Part shown: piece by piece, positions 47,283-59,766 of the stretch
Position numbering within the stretch: the first letter of the stretch is position 1
How the letters are laid out: each line of letters opens with the position of its first letter
Assembly: GCF_002085925.2 (NCBI RefSeq)
Contig: NZ_CP053562.1
Location: forward strand, 62,001 to 126,000
DNA length: 64,000 bases
Source of the DNA: Thioclava electrotropha
GTDB lineage: Bacteria; Pseudomonadota; Alphaproteobacteria; Rhodobacterales; Rhodobacteraceae
Reading direction: 5' to 3'
Program-made: the position numbers and the translations under genes
Notes under the pieces: generated by a model
What the model was told of the DNA's origin: nothing
The model's database searches: none
What the model saw: only the letters and a program-made list of their open reading frames with translations

Positions 47283-48658
47283 GAACGATAATCCGCGTTA
47301 ATGTCGATGTAGCGGTGGGTCAGATCGCAGGTCCAGACCGATTTCGAGGCGCGGCCAAGGCCGAGATCGACGCCGATTACCAGCTCGTCGTTCTTCATAT
47401 AGGCGCTCGCGGCCTCTTCGGAGTAATCCGGCACGCGCCAGCCTTTCTCGGCCACCACCATGTCCCCGAAGGAAATCTTGAGCTTGTCGCGATCGGCCTC
47501 GGCCCCGGACTTGCCGACAGCCGCGACCACGCGCCCCCAATTCGCGTCCTCGCCCGCAATCGCAGTCTTCACCAGCGGCGAATTCGCAATCGACATCGCG
47601 ATCTTATGGGCGTCCTCGTTCGAGCGTGCCCGCGTCACGCGGATCTCGACGAATTTCGTGGCCCCTTCGCCGTCTTTGACGACCTGATGGGCGAGATCCA
47701 TCATCACTTCGCGCAGCCCGGCCTCAAACGCCTTCGCAGGCTCCGAGCGCAGATCGGCGATTTCGGCGGCGTCGGATTTGCCCGTCGCCGCGACGATCAG
47801 CGCATCCGAGGTCGAGGTGTCGCTGTCCACGGTAATCGCGTTGAACGTGTCGTCGACCTGCCGCGACAGCATTTTCTGCAGCCGCGAAGGCGTGATTTTC
47901 GCGTCGGTGAAGATATAGACCAGCATCGTCGCCATATTCGGCGCGATCATCCCCGAGCCTTTTGCGATCCCGGCGATCTTGATCTTGCCGCCTTCGCCCT
48001 GAACTTCGGCAAAGGCGCCTTTGGGATAGGTGTCGGTCGTCATGATCGCGCGCGCGGCATCCTCGATCCCGGCAGGGGAGAGGCGCTGCGTCAGGCTGTC
48101 GATCACCGCGACGATCTTGTCATGCGGAAGCGGCTCGCCAATGACGCCGGTGGAGGACGAGAACACCCGGCTGATCGGCATGTCGAGCGCGTCGGCCACC
48201 GCACCGGTCACCTTGTCGACGCTCTCCTGACCGCTTTTCCCGGTGAAGGCGTTGGCATTACCGGAGTTGACGATGATCGCGGCGCCAGTCTCGGAAGGCG
48301 AGCGCATCGCGAGCTTTTCCTGACAGTCGAGAACGCAAGCCGCGCGGGTGGAAGAAGTGGTGAAGACGCCCGCGATCGACGCGCCCGGCGCGATCCGCGC
48401 CAGCATCACATCGGTGCGGCCGGCATATTTGACCCCGGCCGCGGCGGAGGCGAATTCGACCCCCGCGATTTCCGGAAGATCGGGAAATTTCGCGGGGGCG
48501 AGCGGCGAAATCGTCACGGACTTCGCCTCTGTTTGCGCCGCAGAAGCGGCAGGGGCGGGCGCGGCGGAAAGGTCGGACTTCAACGCCTTAACCTTGGCGC
48601 GGAGCTTCTTGACCTTGGTCTTCAACTCCTTGGTGTCCTTAGACTTTTTCTTCGCCAT
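47279..48658 (-). CDS. argJ: Bifunctional ornithine acetyltransferase/N-acetylglutamate synthase
   Basis: 459 residues, against about 405 usual. The precursor cleaves itself before Thr244 in MATMLVYIF, making alpha and beta chains. TSSTRAACVLDCQEKLA and NSGNANAFTG are conserved. An N-terminal extension of about 50 residues, rich in lysine and alanine (KELKTKVKKLRAKVKALKSD), could form a basic coiled coil. The true start might be downstream, but the ATG at 48658 has AGGCGGG upstream. It recycles the acetyl group in arginine synthesis. It follows the parvulin gene by 20 bases. Confidence 0.93.
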   Translation of the reverse strand: MAKKKSKDTKELKTKVKKLRAKVKALKSDLSAAPAPAASAAQTEAKSVTISPLAPAKFPDLPEIAGVEFASAAAGVKYAGRTDVMLARIAPGASIAGVFTTSSTRAACVLDCQEKLAMRSPSETGAAIIVNSGNANAFTGKSGQESVDKVTGAVADALDMPISRVFSSSTGVIGEPLPHDKIVAVIDSLTQRLSPAGIEDAARAIMTTDTYPKGAFAEVQGEGGKIKIAGIAKGSGMIAPNMATMLVYIFTDAKITPSRLQKMLSRQVDDTFNAITVDSDTSTSDALIVAATGKSDAAEIADLRSEPAKAFEAGLREVMMDLAHQVVKDGEGATKFVEIRVTRARSNEDAHKIAMSIANSPLVKTAIAGEDANWGRVVAAVGKSGAEADRDKLKISFGDMVVAEKGWRVPDYSEEAASAYMKNDELVIGVDLGLGRASKSVWTCDLTHRYIDINADYRS

Positions 48659-48678
48659 CGCGCCCGCCTTTTGATCGA

Positions 48679-49593
48679 TCAGTTGCTACCCAAGATGGAC
48701 TGATCTTTCAGAACGCTCGGATCAATCCCGTCGGTCATCTTGTCGATTTTGGCTTCGCCCACAACAGCCTTTACGCGTTTTTGGACAGCCTCTTGGCGAA
48801 TATCGCCTTCGAGCTTCTTGCGCACATCGGCCAGTTTCGGCGCGTCGACCATCTTCGTGCCGAGCAGTTTCACGACATGCCAGCCGTACTGGGTCTGGAT
48901 CGGGCCGGCGACTTCGCCGTCCTTCATGCCTGCAACCTCATCCGCGAAGGGCTTGACCATCGCGTCGAGCTTGAACCAGCCCAGATCGCCGCCATTGGCC
49001 GCCGCACCATCGGTCGAGTTCTTCTTCGCCAGTTCCGCGAAGTCGCCGCCGTTGTCGATCTCTTTCTTGATCTTTTCGGCCTCTTCCTTGGTTTTCACGA
49101 TGATATGGGCCGCGTGATATTCCTTGGTCGGCTCGGCCTTGGCGTATTTCGCGTCATAGGCTTTCTGCACGGCCTCGTCGGTCACGGCCTTGTCAGCGGT
49201 GTAGTTCAGCATCGCACCGGAGAGGTAAGCGCGCTTCTGCACTTCGAGAGCGATCTTGTCGCGCTGGGTGATGCGCTTCTCTTCGAGCTGGGCGAGCGCG
49301 GTCTGCTGAATCAGCTGCTCCAGGACGCCTTGGAACAGCTTGTCATCGGGCAGCTGCTGGTATTGCGCGGGCAGGCCGTCGCGTACCGTTTGCATCATGC
49401 CCAGCGTGATATCCTGACCGTTCACGGTGGCGACCACGGTGTCGGCGCTCAGGTCGGTGCGCGGCTTGGCGGCGGTTTCCGATTTCGCGGCATCCGCAGC
49501 GGCGGCAGGCGCTTTCGCGTCATCGGCCTGTGCGATCCCGGCAGTCATTGCGCAGATCGCGACGCTCGCGAACAGTTTCGTCAGATTCGGCAT
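48679..49593 (-). CDS. Exported parvulin-type peptidylprolyl isomerase
   Basis: 304 residues from ATG 49593; GTG at 49602 is too close to the AAGGAAG ribosome site. Signal peptide of about 26 residues ending GIAQA. An alanine/lysine-rich linker precedes the SurA-like N-terminal helices, and the parvulin domain (about 150-245) contains YHAAHIIVKTKEEAEKIKKE, ELAKKNSTDGAAANGGDLGW and GWHVVKLLGTKM. It probably assists folding of outer-membrane or periplasmic proteins. It is divergent from secA, which fits an export theme. Confidence 0.9.
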   Translation of the reverse strand: MPNLTKLFASVAICAMTAGIAQADDAKAPAAAADAAKSETAAKPRTDLSADTVVATVNGQDITLGMMQTVRDGLPAQYQQLPDDKLFQGVLEQLIQQTALAQLEEKRITQRDKIALEVQKRAYLSGAMLNYTADKAVTDEAVQKAYDAKYAKAEPTKEYHAAHIIVKTKEEAEKIKKEIDNGGDFAELAKKNSTDGAAANGGDLGWFKLDAMVKPFADEVAGMKDGEVAGPIQTQYGWHVVKLLGTKMVDAPKLADVRKKLEGDIRQEAVQKRVKAVVGEAKIDKMTDGIDPSVLKDQSILGSN

Positions 49594-49774
49594 CCTTGCC
49601 ACTTCCTTTCTGCCGCGTCTCTAGGCGGCGTTGACAGTCTGGCAGCCGCCCCTTACATCGCCTAGGGCCTGTAAGAGCCATTTCGGCCTTGTTTCGCTAG
49701 CTCTTCTAGGCAAGCAAACCCTATGCGACAAGGCACAGGGAATAACGATCTGGTCAGCTACCCTCGGAGATTAC

Positions 49775-52483
<2,709 letters not shown>

Positions 52484-52513
52484 CACAACTCTGACGCGAA
52501 TGTGGCAAAGTTG

Positions 52514-52534
52514 AGGCGGCTTCGGCCGCCTTTT
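52514..52534 (+). terminator. Intrinsic terminator after secA
   Basis: AGGCGGC and GCCGCCT pair around TTCG and are followed by TTT. Confidence 0.85.
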
Positions 52535-52693
52535 CCATATCTTGTTGGAGTCATTGACTCTCTTGGCAGGTCCACCCCCCACGCCAGCCGCGTGAGAGGC
52601 ACTATTTCCCAATTCGCGCCGCAGCTTCGCCGCTTTCGGTCATTAGAAAATTATTAAGCAGTTTTCTAAGACAGACCCCAGTTCGAGGCGGCG

Positions 52694-53680
52694 ATGCGCA
52701 CCATTCGCAAGATATCCATGATCGGAGCGACATTCCTGCTCGCCGCCGCGACCGGTCATGTGATGCAAAGCGTGGGTCCGCGTCCGCAACTCGGTGCGTC
52801 TTTGGTGGCGAGCTCGGTCAGTCGCGAGACTTGGAGAAATCGGGTCGAGCCGCGCGAGGAACCGCGGGTGCAGCTCATTTCGAAAACCGTTCTTCGTAAT
52901 CCGCCGGTCTATCATTTCGCGACGGATCCCGGTGTCGGGATCGTGCCTGCGACGGTGCGCACATCCGGCGACCAGTTCACCTCTTCGCTTTCGCAACCGA
53001 TGCCGTTGAAAACCGGCGCTGCCGATTGCGGGCACGCCGTCCTGTCGGTCACCCCCGCAGGCGATGGGCTGACCAAGCTGGAGCTGAGCGCGCCGTGCCA
53101 CCCCGATACGAAACTGACGATCCGCGATGCGTCGCTCTCGATTGCCGGGCAGACCGATAAGTCGGGGGCTTTCTCGGCTATCCTGCCTTTGCTCGCGCCG
53201 ACGACGTCGCTGGAAGTCACCACCGGTGGATCGACGATCGCACAGGTCGAGGCCGCGGCGTCGGGGCTCGATAAGATCAACCGCGCGATCTGGGTGACCG
53301 ATGGACAAAGCCCGTTGCATCTGAACGTCTATGAGAACGGCGCGCAGTTCGACGATGCAGGCCATCTCGACGTGACCGAGCCGCGCACGCCGGAAACCTC
53401 GCTGGGCGGCTATATGCAAAGCTTCACCTCCGCAGATGGCAAACGCATCGAAATCTATACCGCACCCAAGACGCTCACCGCGCTCAAGCTGCAACTCGAG
53501 GCGACGTTGTCCCCTGACGATTGCGGCAAACCGGTCGACGGTCGGCTGATGCGGATGCATGGCACCGGGACTGCAGCGATGCCGATCACGCTCGATCTGC
53601 CCGCCTGCCCGTCCGATGGCGGCGCGGTGGTTCTGCCGCTGGATGGGTTCGAATCCCAGGGCCTGACCGCTCAAAAGTAA
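52694..53680 (+). CDS. Exported or membrane-anchored protein of unknown function
   Basis: 328 residues. An N-terminal hydrophobic segment (about residues 8-27, ISMIGATFLLAAATGHVMQS) is a signal peptide or anchor. The rest is beta-rich and includes repeated-looking blocks: AVLSVTPAGDGLTKLELSAP and LQLEATLSPDDCGKPVDGRL, each with cysteines (ADCGHAV, APCHPD, DDCGKP, PACPSDGG). The four cysteines could form two disulfides. I do not recognise the family. It overlaps the convergent radC 3' end by 10 bases. Confidence 0.7.
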   Translation: MRTIRKISMIGATFLLAAATGHVMQSVGPRPQLGASLVASSVSRETWRNRVEPREEPRVQLISKTVLRNPPVYHFATDPGVGIVPATVRTSGDQFTSSLSQPMPLKTGAADCGHAVLSVTPAGDGLTKLELSAPCHPDTKLTIRDASLSIAGQTDKSGAFSAILPLLAPTTSLEVTTGGSTIAQVEAAASGLDKINRAIWVTDGQSPLHLNVYENGAQFDDAGHLDVTEPRTPETSLGGYMQSFTSADGKRIEIYTAPKTLTALKLQLEATLSPDDCGKPVDGRLMRMHGTGTAAMPITLDLPACPSDGGAVVLPLDGFESQGLTAQK

Positions 53681-54444
53681 CCCTCCGACCGCAGACTGAT
53701 TTCGCAATCTTTGCCGAGGATCAGGTGATCGTGCAGCACGATGCCGAAGAGCTTCGCCGCCTCGTCGATCTGCCGTGTGAGGGCGATATCCGCCTCCGAC
53801 GGGGTCGGGTCGCCCGACGGATGGTTGTGCACCAGAATCAGCGCCGAGGCATTGGCCTCCAGCGCGCGCTTCATCACCTCGCGCGGATAGACGGGGACAT
53901 GATCCACCGTGCCGCGGCCTTGTTCCTCATCCGCAATCAGCGCGTTCTTCCGGTCCAACAGCAGCAGACGAAACTGCTCCGTCTCGGCATGGGGCATCGC
54001 CATGTGACAGTAGTCGACAAGCGCCTGCCACGAGCTGAGCACCGGTCGATGCATCACCTTCGACCGTGCGAGCCTTTGCGCCGAGGCCTCCACCAGCTTC
54101 AACTCGATCACCACGGCCTCGCCCACGCCGATCACTTGGCGCAGGCGGTGAGGCGGGGCAGAGACCACCCGCCCGAAATCGCCGAAGGTTTCGATCAGGT
54201 GACGGGCGAGAGGTTTGACGTCCTGCCGCGGGATCGCGCGAAACAGCACCAGTTCAAGTAGTTCGTAATCGGGCAAGGGCTGCGCGCCGCCTTCCATGAA
54301 CCGCGTGCGCAGCCGTTGCCGATGATCGAACAGATAGGACGGTTTGGACGCGCCCGGCGGAGGATGGATCGAGGTGCCGCCGGTGAACAACGGCAGCGGA
54401 GGCTCCTGCATATGATGGGGCATCTGGTCCATGAAACAGACCAT
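53671..54444 (-). CDS. radC: RadC-like JAB-domain DNA repair-associated protein
   Basis: 257 residues; ATG 54432 is an alternative start and neither has a clear ribosome site. A helix-hairpin-helix-like N-terminal part (YELLELVLFRAIPRQDVKPL, VVSAPPHRLRQVIGVGEA) precedes the MPN/JAB domain with ILVHNHPSGDPTPSEADIAL, the zinc-binding histidine/aspartate motif. Despite the name, a repair role is not established for the family. Confidence 0.9.
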   Translation of the reverse strand: MVCFMDQMPHHMQEPPLPLFTGGTSIHPPPGASKPSYLFDHRQRLRTRFMEGGAQPLPDYELLELVLFRAIPRQDVKPLARHLIETFGDFGRVVSAPPHRLRQVIGVGEAVVIELKLVEASAQRLARSKVMHRPVLSSWQALVDYCHMAMPHAETEQFRLLLLDRKNALIADEEQGRGTVDHVPVYPREVMKRALEANASALILVHNHPSGDPTPSEADIALTRQIDEAAKLFGIVLHDHLILGKDCEISLRSEGYF

Positions 54445-54493
54445 GAACGATTCGGATTGAAGAAAGCCTTAATCAGCCTCCGTCAGCCCAAAG

Positions 54494-54518
54494 AAAAAGG
54501 CGCCCGAAGGCGCCTTTT
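54494..54518 (-). terminator. Intrinsic terminator of the dnaK-dnaJ operon
   Basis: AAAAGGCGCC and GGCGCCTTTT pair around CGAA (TTCG on the transcribed strand). It lies 9 bases after the dnaJ stop. Confidence 0.9.
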
Positions 54519-54526
54519 CGAAATGA

Positions 54527-55690
54527 TCACTGGGTCATGCCATCCCAGAAGCTTTTGACTTTCTTGAAGAAACTCGCGCCTTCCGGGTTGTTCTCGGCTT
54601 CGATCCCCTGGAACTCCTTGAGGATTTCCTTCTGCCGTGCGGTCAGGTTCACCGGGGTTTCGACGGCCAGTTCGATGAACATGTCGCCGGCCCCGCCGCC
54701 GCGCAGCGCGGGCATACCCTTGCCACGCAGGCGCATCTGCCGCCCCGATTGGCTGCCGGCCGGGATTTTCACACGGCTTCGACCGCCATCGATCGTCGGC
54801 ACTTCGACCTCGCCCCCAAGGGCTGCGGTCGCCATGCTGACCGGCACGCGGCAGTGCAAATCGGTGCCTTCGCGTTCGAAGATCGCGTGCGGCTGGACCT
54901 CGATGAAGATGTAGAGATCGCCCGAAGGACCACCGCGCAGCCCCGCCTCGCCTTCGCCGGCGTGACGGATGCGGGTGCCAGTCTCGACCCCCGGAGGGAT
55001 GTTGACCTGAAGCTGGCGATCGACCTCCACGCGGCCTGCACCATGGCAGACCTTGCAGGGGTTCTTCACCACCTGACCCTGGCCACCGCAGGTCGGGCAG
55101 GTCCGCTCGACCGTGAAGAAGCCGTTCTGCGCGCGCACCTTGCCCAGACCCGAACAGGTCGGACAGGTCTGCGGCTCGGAGCCGCCTTCCGCACCGGAGC
55201 CGTTACACTCGGTACAGGCGGCCGAGCTTGGCACGTTGATCGTCTTGTGGGTGCCGCGATACGCCTCTTCGAGCGTGACGCGCATGTTGTAGCGCAGATC
55301 GGAGCCCCGCTGTGCGCGCGAACGCCCACCGCCGGGACCGGCTCTGCCGCCGCCCATGAAATCACCGAACAGGTCTTCGAAGACGTCGGAGAAGGCCGAG
55401 GCGAAGTCGCCCTGACCGCCCGCGCCGCCGTAGCCGCCGCCCGGACGCCCGCCGCCCATGCCGCCTTCGAAGGCCGCGTGACCGAACCGGTCGTACGCTG
55501 CTTTCTTCTCGGCGTCCTTGAGGACGTCGTAAGCCTCGTTCACTTCCTTGAACTGGGCCTCGGCATCGGGATTGTCGGAATTGCGATCGGGATGAAGCTC
55601 TTTCGCCTTCTTGCGATAGGCTTTCTTGATCTCTTCGGCCGAGGCGCCTTTGGCAGTTCCCAGAACGTCGTAATAGTCGCGTTTTGCCAT
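54527..55690 (-). CDS. dnaJ: Chaperone DnaJ
   Basis: 387 residues. J domain with KELHPDRNS (HPD), a glycine-rich region ([20 protein letters not shown]), four zinc-binding repeats [24 protein letters not shown] and CKVCHGAG, and a C-terminal substrate domain. It delivers clients to DnaK and stimulates its ATPase. It follows dnaK by 74 bases on the same strand. Confidence 0.97.
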   Translation of the reverse strand: MAKRDYYDVLGTAKGASAEEIKKAYRKKAKELHPDRNSDNPDAEAQFKEVNEAYDVLKDAEKKAAYDRFGHAAFEGGMGGGRPGGGYGGAGGQGDFASAFSDVFEDLFGDFMGGGRAGPGGGRSRAQRGSDLRYNMRVTLEEAYRGTHKTINVPSSAACTECNGSGAEGGSEPQTCPTCSGLGKVRAQNGFFTVERTCPTCGGQGQVVKNPCKVCHGAGRVEVDRQLQVNIPPGVETGTRIRHAGEGEAGLRGGPSGDLYIFIEVQPHAIFEREGTDLHCRVPVSMATAALGGEVEVPTIDGGRSRVKIPAGSQSGRQMRLRGKGMPALRGGGAGDMFIELAVETPVNLTARQKEILKEFQGIEAENNPEGASFFKKVKSFWDGMTQ

Positions 55691-55764
55691 TGGTTACCCC
55701 CTTGGCGGAACGCAGGCGGGCCCGCCCTTAGAAAAGGCAGGCCCTCCCGACATTCCATGCGCAA

Positions 55765-57681
55765 TTACTTGCGCTCGTCCTCGCCCAGATCTTCGAAGTC
55801 AGCGTCGACGATATCTTCATCGACATCGCGCGGGCTGTCTTCGTCGTTGGAGCTCTCGCCCTGACCGGCTTTCTCCTGCTCGGCCTTGTAGATGGCCTCG
55901 CCGAGTTTCATCGCCGCATCCGTCAGGTTCTGGATCGCGCCTTTGATCTTGCCGGCTTCCTCGGTCTTGAGGGCTTCCTCAAGCGCGTTGGCCGCCAGTT
56001 CGATCGCTTCGACGGTCGAGGCATCGACCTTGTCGCCGTGATCTTCGAGCGACTTGCGGGTCGAGTGCAGGAGCGATTCGCCCTGGTTCTTGGTTTCGAC
56101 CAGTTCCTTGCGGGACTTGTCCGCGTCGGCATTCGCCTCTGCGTCCTGAACCATTTTCTCGATCTCGTCGTCGGTCAGACCGCCGGACGCCTGGATCGTG
56201 ATCTTCTGCTCCTTGCCGGTGCCCTTGTCCTTCGCCGAAACGGACACGATGCCGTTGGCGTCGATGTCGAAGGTCACTTCGATCTGCGGCATGCCGCGCG
56301 GGGCCGGCGGGATGTCCTCGAGGTTGAACATGCCGAGCATCTTGTTGTCGGCAGCCATCTCGCGCTCACCCTGGAAGACCCGGATCGTCACTGCGTTCTG
56401 GTTGTCTTCCGCGGTGGAGAACACCTGGCTCTTCTTCGTCGGGATCGTCGTGTTGCGATCGATCAGGCGGGTGAACACGCCACCCAGCGTCTCGATGCCG
56501 AGCGACAGCGGGGTCACGTCGAGCAGGACGACGTCTTTCACGTCACCTTGAAGAACGCCGGCCTGAATGGCCGCACCGAGCGCCACAACCTCATCCGGGT
56601 TCACACCCTTATGCGGCTCTTTGCCGAAGAAGCCGGTCACTTCTTCCACGACTTTCGGCATACGGGTCATGCCGCCGACGAGCACGACTTCGTCGATCTC
56701 GTCCTTGGAGACGCCCGCATCCTTGAGCGCGGCGGCGCAGGGCTTCAGCGAAGCCTTGATGAGGTCGCCCACGAGGCTTTCCAGCTTCGCACGGGTCAAT
56801 TTCATGACCATGTGCAGCGGGGTGCCGTCCTTGCCCATCGAGATGAAGGGCTGGTTGATCTCGGTCTGGCTCGAGCTCGACAGCTCGATCTTCGCTTTCT
56901 CGGCAGCTTCCTTCAGACGCTGCAGCGCCATCTTGTCTTTGGTGAGGTCGACTCCATGCTCTTTTTTGAACTCGTCAGCGAGGTAGTTGACGATGCGCAT
57001 GTCGAAGTCTTCACCGCCGAGGAACGTGTCGCCGTTGGTCGATTTCACTTCGAAGAGACCGTCGTCGATCTCGAGGATGGTGATGTCGAACGTACCGCCG
57101 CCAAGGTCATAGACCGCGATGGTTTTCGATTCTTTCTTGTCGAGGCCATAGGCCAGCGCAGCCGCGGTCGGCTCGTTGATGATGCGCAGCACTTCGAGGC
57201 CAGCGATCTTGCCGGCGTCTTTGGTGGCCTGACGCTGAGCGTCGTTGAAGTAGGCGGGCACGGTAATGACGGCCTGCGTGACTTCCTCACCCAGATAGCT
57301 TTCGGCGGTTTCCTTCATCTTCTGAAGAATCACGGCCGAAACCTGAGCCGGGGAGTACTTGTCGCCCTTCACTTCGACCCATGCGTCGCCATTGCCGCCG
57401 TCGACGATGGAATAGGGAACGAGTTTCTTGTCCTTCTCGACTTCCGCATCGGTGGTGCGGCGACCGATCAGACGCTTAACAGCGAAAACGGTGTTCGAGG
57501 GGTTGGTGACCGCCTGACGTTTCGCCGGCTGGCCGACCAGACGTTCGTCGTCCGTGTAGGCGACGATCGAGGGGGTGGTGCGCGCCCCTTCGGAGTTTTC
57601 AATCACTCGGGGCTGTGCGCCATCCATGATGGCGACGCAGGAGTTCGTGGTCCCGAGGTCGATACCAATGACTTTACCCAT
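55765..57681 (-). CDS. dnaK: Chaperone DnaK (Hsp70)
   Basis: 638 residues from ATG 57681 with AGAGGTAAC upstream. ATPase domain with [34 protein letters not shown] and [16 protein letters not shown]. The interdomain linker [15 protein letters not shown] leads to the substrate-binding domain, and the tail ends with an acidic [14 protein letters not shown] segment. It is the main Hsp70 for folding and heat stress. Confidence 0.97.
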   Translation of the reverse strand: MGKVIGIDLGTTNSCVAIMDGAQPRVIENSEGARTTPSIVAYTDDERLVGQPAKRQAVTNPSNTVFAVKRLIGRRTTDAEVEKDKKLVPYSIVDGGNGDAWVEVKGDKYSPAQVSAVILQKMKETAESYLGEEVTQAVITVPAYFNDAQRQATKDAGKIAGLEVLRIINEPTAAALAYGLDKKESKTIAVYDLGGGTFDITILEIDDGLFEVKSTNGDTFLGGEDFDMRIVNYLADEFKKEHGVDLTKDKMALQRLKEAAEKAKIELSSSSQTEINQPFISMGKDGTPLHMVMKLTRAKLESLVGDLIKASLKPCAAALKDAGVSKDEIDEVVLVGGMTRMPKVVEEVTGFFGKEPHKGVNPDEVVALGAAIQAGVLQGDVKDVVLLDVTPLSLGIETLGGVFTRLIDRNTTIPTKKSQVFSTAEDNQNAVTIRVFQGEREMAADNKMLGMFNLEDIPPAPRGMPQIEVTFDIDANGIVSVSAKDKGTGKEQKITIQASGGLTDDEIEKMVQDAEANADADKSRKELVETKNQGESLLHSTRKSLEDHGDKVDASTVEAIELAANALEEALKTEEAGKIKGAIQNLTDAAMKLGEAIYKAEQEKAGQGESSNDEDSPRDVDEDIVDADFEDLGEDERK

Positions 57682-57804
57682 GATGTTACCTCTCTTGGCG
57701 ATATGACGGGGAACGGGTCCATTCAGGCCCCCGGCCCCTATCCCTTGGGTTTCGGTTTCATGTTCTGCTATCTGGCGGTGTGAGCCGCCTTCGGCTTCGA
57801 AGCG

Positions 57805-57834
57805 TATATAAGGAGGGGAAAATCGGGCTGCAAG
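57805..57834 (-). promoter_or_regulatory. Candidate heat-shock (RpoH-type) promoter for dnaK
   Basis: On the minus strand CTTGCAG (57834-57828) is followed, after 14 bases, by CCTTATATA (57813-57805). This resembles RpoH promoters (CTTG ... CCxTATAT). The -35/-10 pair would start transcripts about 110-120 bases before dnaK. It overlaps the region just before the divergent alkB start. Confidence 0.5.
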
Positions 57835-57863
57835 AAGGCTCCCCCGAGGAAGAGGGTGAGAAA

Positions 57864-58499
57864 ATGACAGAAAATCCGAAACACGCAATATCTCGGCCCG
57901 ATCCGCAGGAGATTCGCGGCTTCCGCCATTATCCCGGCTGGCTGGACCTCGACGAGCAAAAGGCGCTGATCGAGACGCTGCGCGGTGTCGTGGCGCAGGC
58001 GCCGCTGTTCTCGCCGATGACACCCTACGGCAAGCCGATGTCGGTGCGCATGACGTCGGCCGGGCGGTTCGGCTGGATCTCCGACCGGCGCGGCTACCGC
58101 TATTCGGAGGCCCATCCCGACGGCCTACCTTGGCCCGCAATCCCACAGCCGATCCTCGATATCTGGGAGGCGGTTTCGGGCACGCCCCGCGCCCCCGAAT
58201 GCTGTCTCATCAACTTCTACGGCGAAGGCGCGAAGATGGGGATGCATCAGGACCGCGACGAGCAGGATTTCGATCAGCCCGTGGTCTCGGTCTCGCTGGG
58301 CGATGACGGGCTGTTTCGCATCGGGAACAAGACCCGCGGTGGCAAGACCGAAAGCCTCTGGCTGCGTTCGGGCGATGTGATGGTGATGGGGGGCGAGGCG
58401 CGGCTGCTTTATCATGGAATCGACCGCGTGAAGCCCGGCACCTCGCCGCTGATGCCGAAGGGTGGGCGGATCAACCTGACGATGCGCGTCGTGACCTGA
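57864..58499 (+). CDS. alkB: AlkB-type DNA dealkylation dioxygenase
   Basis: 211 residues from ATG 57864, with AGAGGGTGAG upstream. A 2-oxoglutarate and iron-dependent dioxygenase that repairs alkylated bases. [20 protein letters not shown] carries the H-x-D iron ligands, [12 protein letters not shown] the second histidine, and [11 protein letters not shown] the arginines that bind 2-oxoglutarate. It stands divergent from dnaK. It should not be confused with the alkane hydroxylase AlkB that is the next gene. Confidence 0.93.
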   Translation: MTENPKHAISRPDPQEIRGFRHYPGWLDLDEQKALIETLRGVVAQAPLFSPMTPYGKPMSVRMTSAGRFGWISDRRGYRYSEAHPDGLPWPAIPQPILDIWEAVSGTPRAPECCLINFYGEGAKMGMHQDRDEQDFDQPVVSVSLGDDGLFRIGNKTRGGKTESLWLRSGDVMVMGGEARLLYHGIDRVKPGTSPLMPKGGRINLTMRVVT

Positions 58500-58530
58500 G
58501 GCCTGTGCCGGTGGCTGCTAGGGGAGCCTC

Positions 58531-58562
58531 CGGCGGGGATATTTTCATCAAGAGGAAGAGGC
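58531..58562 (+). repeat. Intergenic palindrome half unit, copy 3
   Basis: CGGCGGGGATATTTTCATCA followed by AGAGGAAGAGGC matches the inner half of copies 1 and 2 (CCCGGGATATTT ... AAGAGGAAGAG). No inverted partner is present. It lies between two convergent genes, as the other copies do. Confidence 0.75.
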
Positions 58563-58565
58563 TAG

Positions 58566-59708
58566 TTAGAAAGAGCCGCGCGGCAGCGGCGTCGTGCCCT
58601 TGTTATAGGGCGTCCAATCCTCGACATCCGGGTAGTATTTCCGCCGCCACGCTCGCACGCGCGGGTTCATCCGACGACGCCAGAGCGGCGGGATCATCGC
58701 CAGCGCCGTCATGCCGGGATAGCCAAAGGGCAGCTGCGGGGCTTCCTCGGCATCGTAGGTCTGCAGGAGCGGGAAGCGGCGGTCGGGTTTGTAATGGTGA
58801 TCCGAATGGCGCTGCAAATTGATCAGCAGCCAGTTCGAGGCCATGTGATCGGCGTTCCAGCTATGGCGCGGCAGGACATGCTCATAACGCCCCTCGCCCT
58901 TGTATTGCCGGGTCAGGCCGTAATGCTCGACATAGTTGGTCAGTTCCAGCTGCCAGATCGCGAAGAGCGCCTGCAGCAGAAACAGACCGAGCCCCATCCA
59001 GCCACCCAATAGCGCCGCCACGATCAGCGCCAGCGCCTGCAATGCGGCGTAGCGCCAGAACGGGTTGGAGCGGTGCCAGACCGGACGGTCCGCGCGGCTG
59101 AGTTTCAGTTTCTCGGCTCTCCAGGCGGAGCGGGGGCATTCAAAGATCACCCGCCAGAAGAAGCGGTGAAACCCCTCGTTGTAGCGCGCCGAGACCGCAT
59201 CGCGGGGCGTGCCGACCCAGAGGTGGTGGACCAGCAGATGTTCGGTCCGGAAATGGGAGTAAAGGACGCTCGCCAGCAGCAGATCGCCCAGCCAGCGTTC
59301 CAGCTTGCTCTTCTGGTGCAGCAATTCGTGGGCATAGACGATGCCGATCGTGCCCGAGATCACGCCCACGCCGAACATCAGGGCGACGATCTCGAAGCCG
59401 TTCAGATGGCTCGTATGGGTCACCCACCAGATCGCGCCGAAGATCACGGCCGCCTGAATCGGGAACCAGATCAGCGTGATCGCGCGATACCAGAACAGGT
59501 CGGCCTCGGGCGTCCCGGTGTCGGGCTGATCCTCGTTACGGCCGAGTAGCTGGTCGAGCACCGTCGTCAGCCACCACGCATAGGCGGGCAGCAGGATCAG
59601 GGTCCAACCGCCGAACCACGCCTCGATCCCCGCCAGCGGCACGGTGCCGAGCGACAGCCAGAAGGGCAGGGCGTGAGAGGGGCGGCGGATTTCGTCGCGG
59701 CTGGACAT
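58566..59708 (-). CDS. Alkane 1-monooxygenase (AlkB hydroxylase)
   Basis: 380 residues. A membrane di-iron hydroxylase with histidine boxes HELLHQKS, EHLLVHHLWVGTP and LQRHSDHHYKPDRR, and the NYVEHYGLTR motif. Six hydrophobic helices precede or separate these boxes. It oxidises medium-chain alkanes, or fatty-acid-like chains, at the terminal carbon, using rubredoxin and rubredoxin reductase. Neither redox partner is in the window. The family assignment is strong; the chain-length range is not predictable. Confidence 0.92.
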   Translation of the reverse strand: MSSRDEIRRPSHALPFWLSLGTVPLAGIEAWFGGWTLILLPAYAWWLTTVLDQLLGRNEDQPDTGTPEADLFWYRAITLIWFPIQAAVIFGAIWWVTHTSHLNGFEIVALMFGVGVISGTIGIVYAHELLHQKSKLERWLGDLLLASVLYSHFRTEHLLVHHLWVGTPRDAVSARYNEGFHRFFWRVIFECPRSAWRAEKLKLSRADRPVWHRSNPFWRYAALQALALIVAALLGGWMGLGLFLLQALFAIWQLELTNYVEHYGLTRQYKGEGRYEHVLPRHSWNADHMASNWLLINLQRHSDHHYKPDRRFPLLQTYDAEEAPQLPFGYPGMTALAMIPPLWRRRMNPRVRAWRRKYYPDVEDWTPYNKGTTPLPRGSF

Positions 59709-59766
59709 CGGGGCCTCGTGAGCGATGCGGGCGCGGTCATACTAGCCGAACGCTAACCCGATACAA

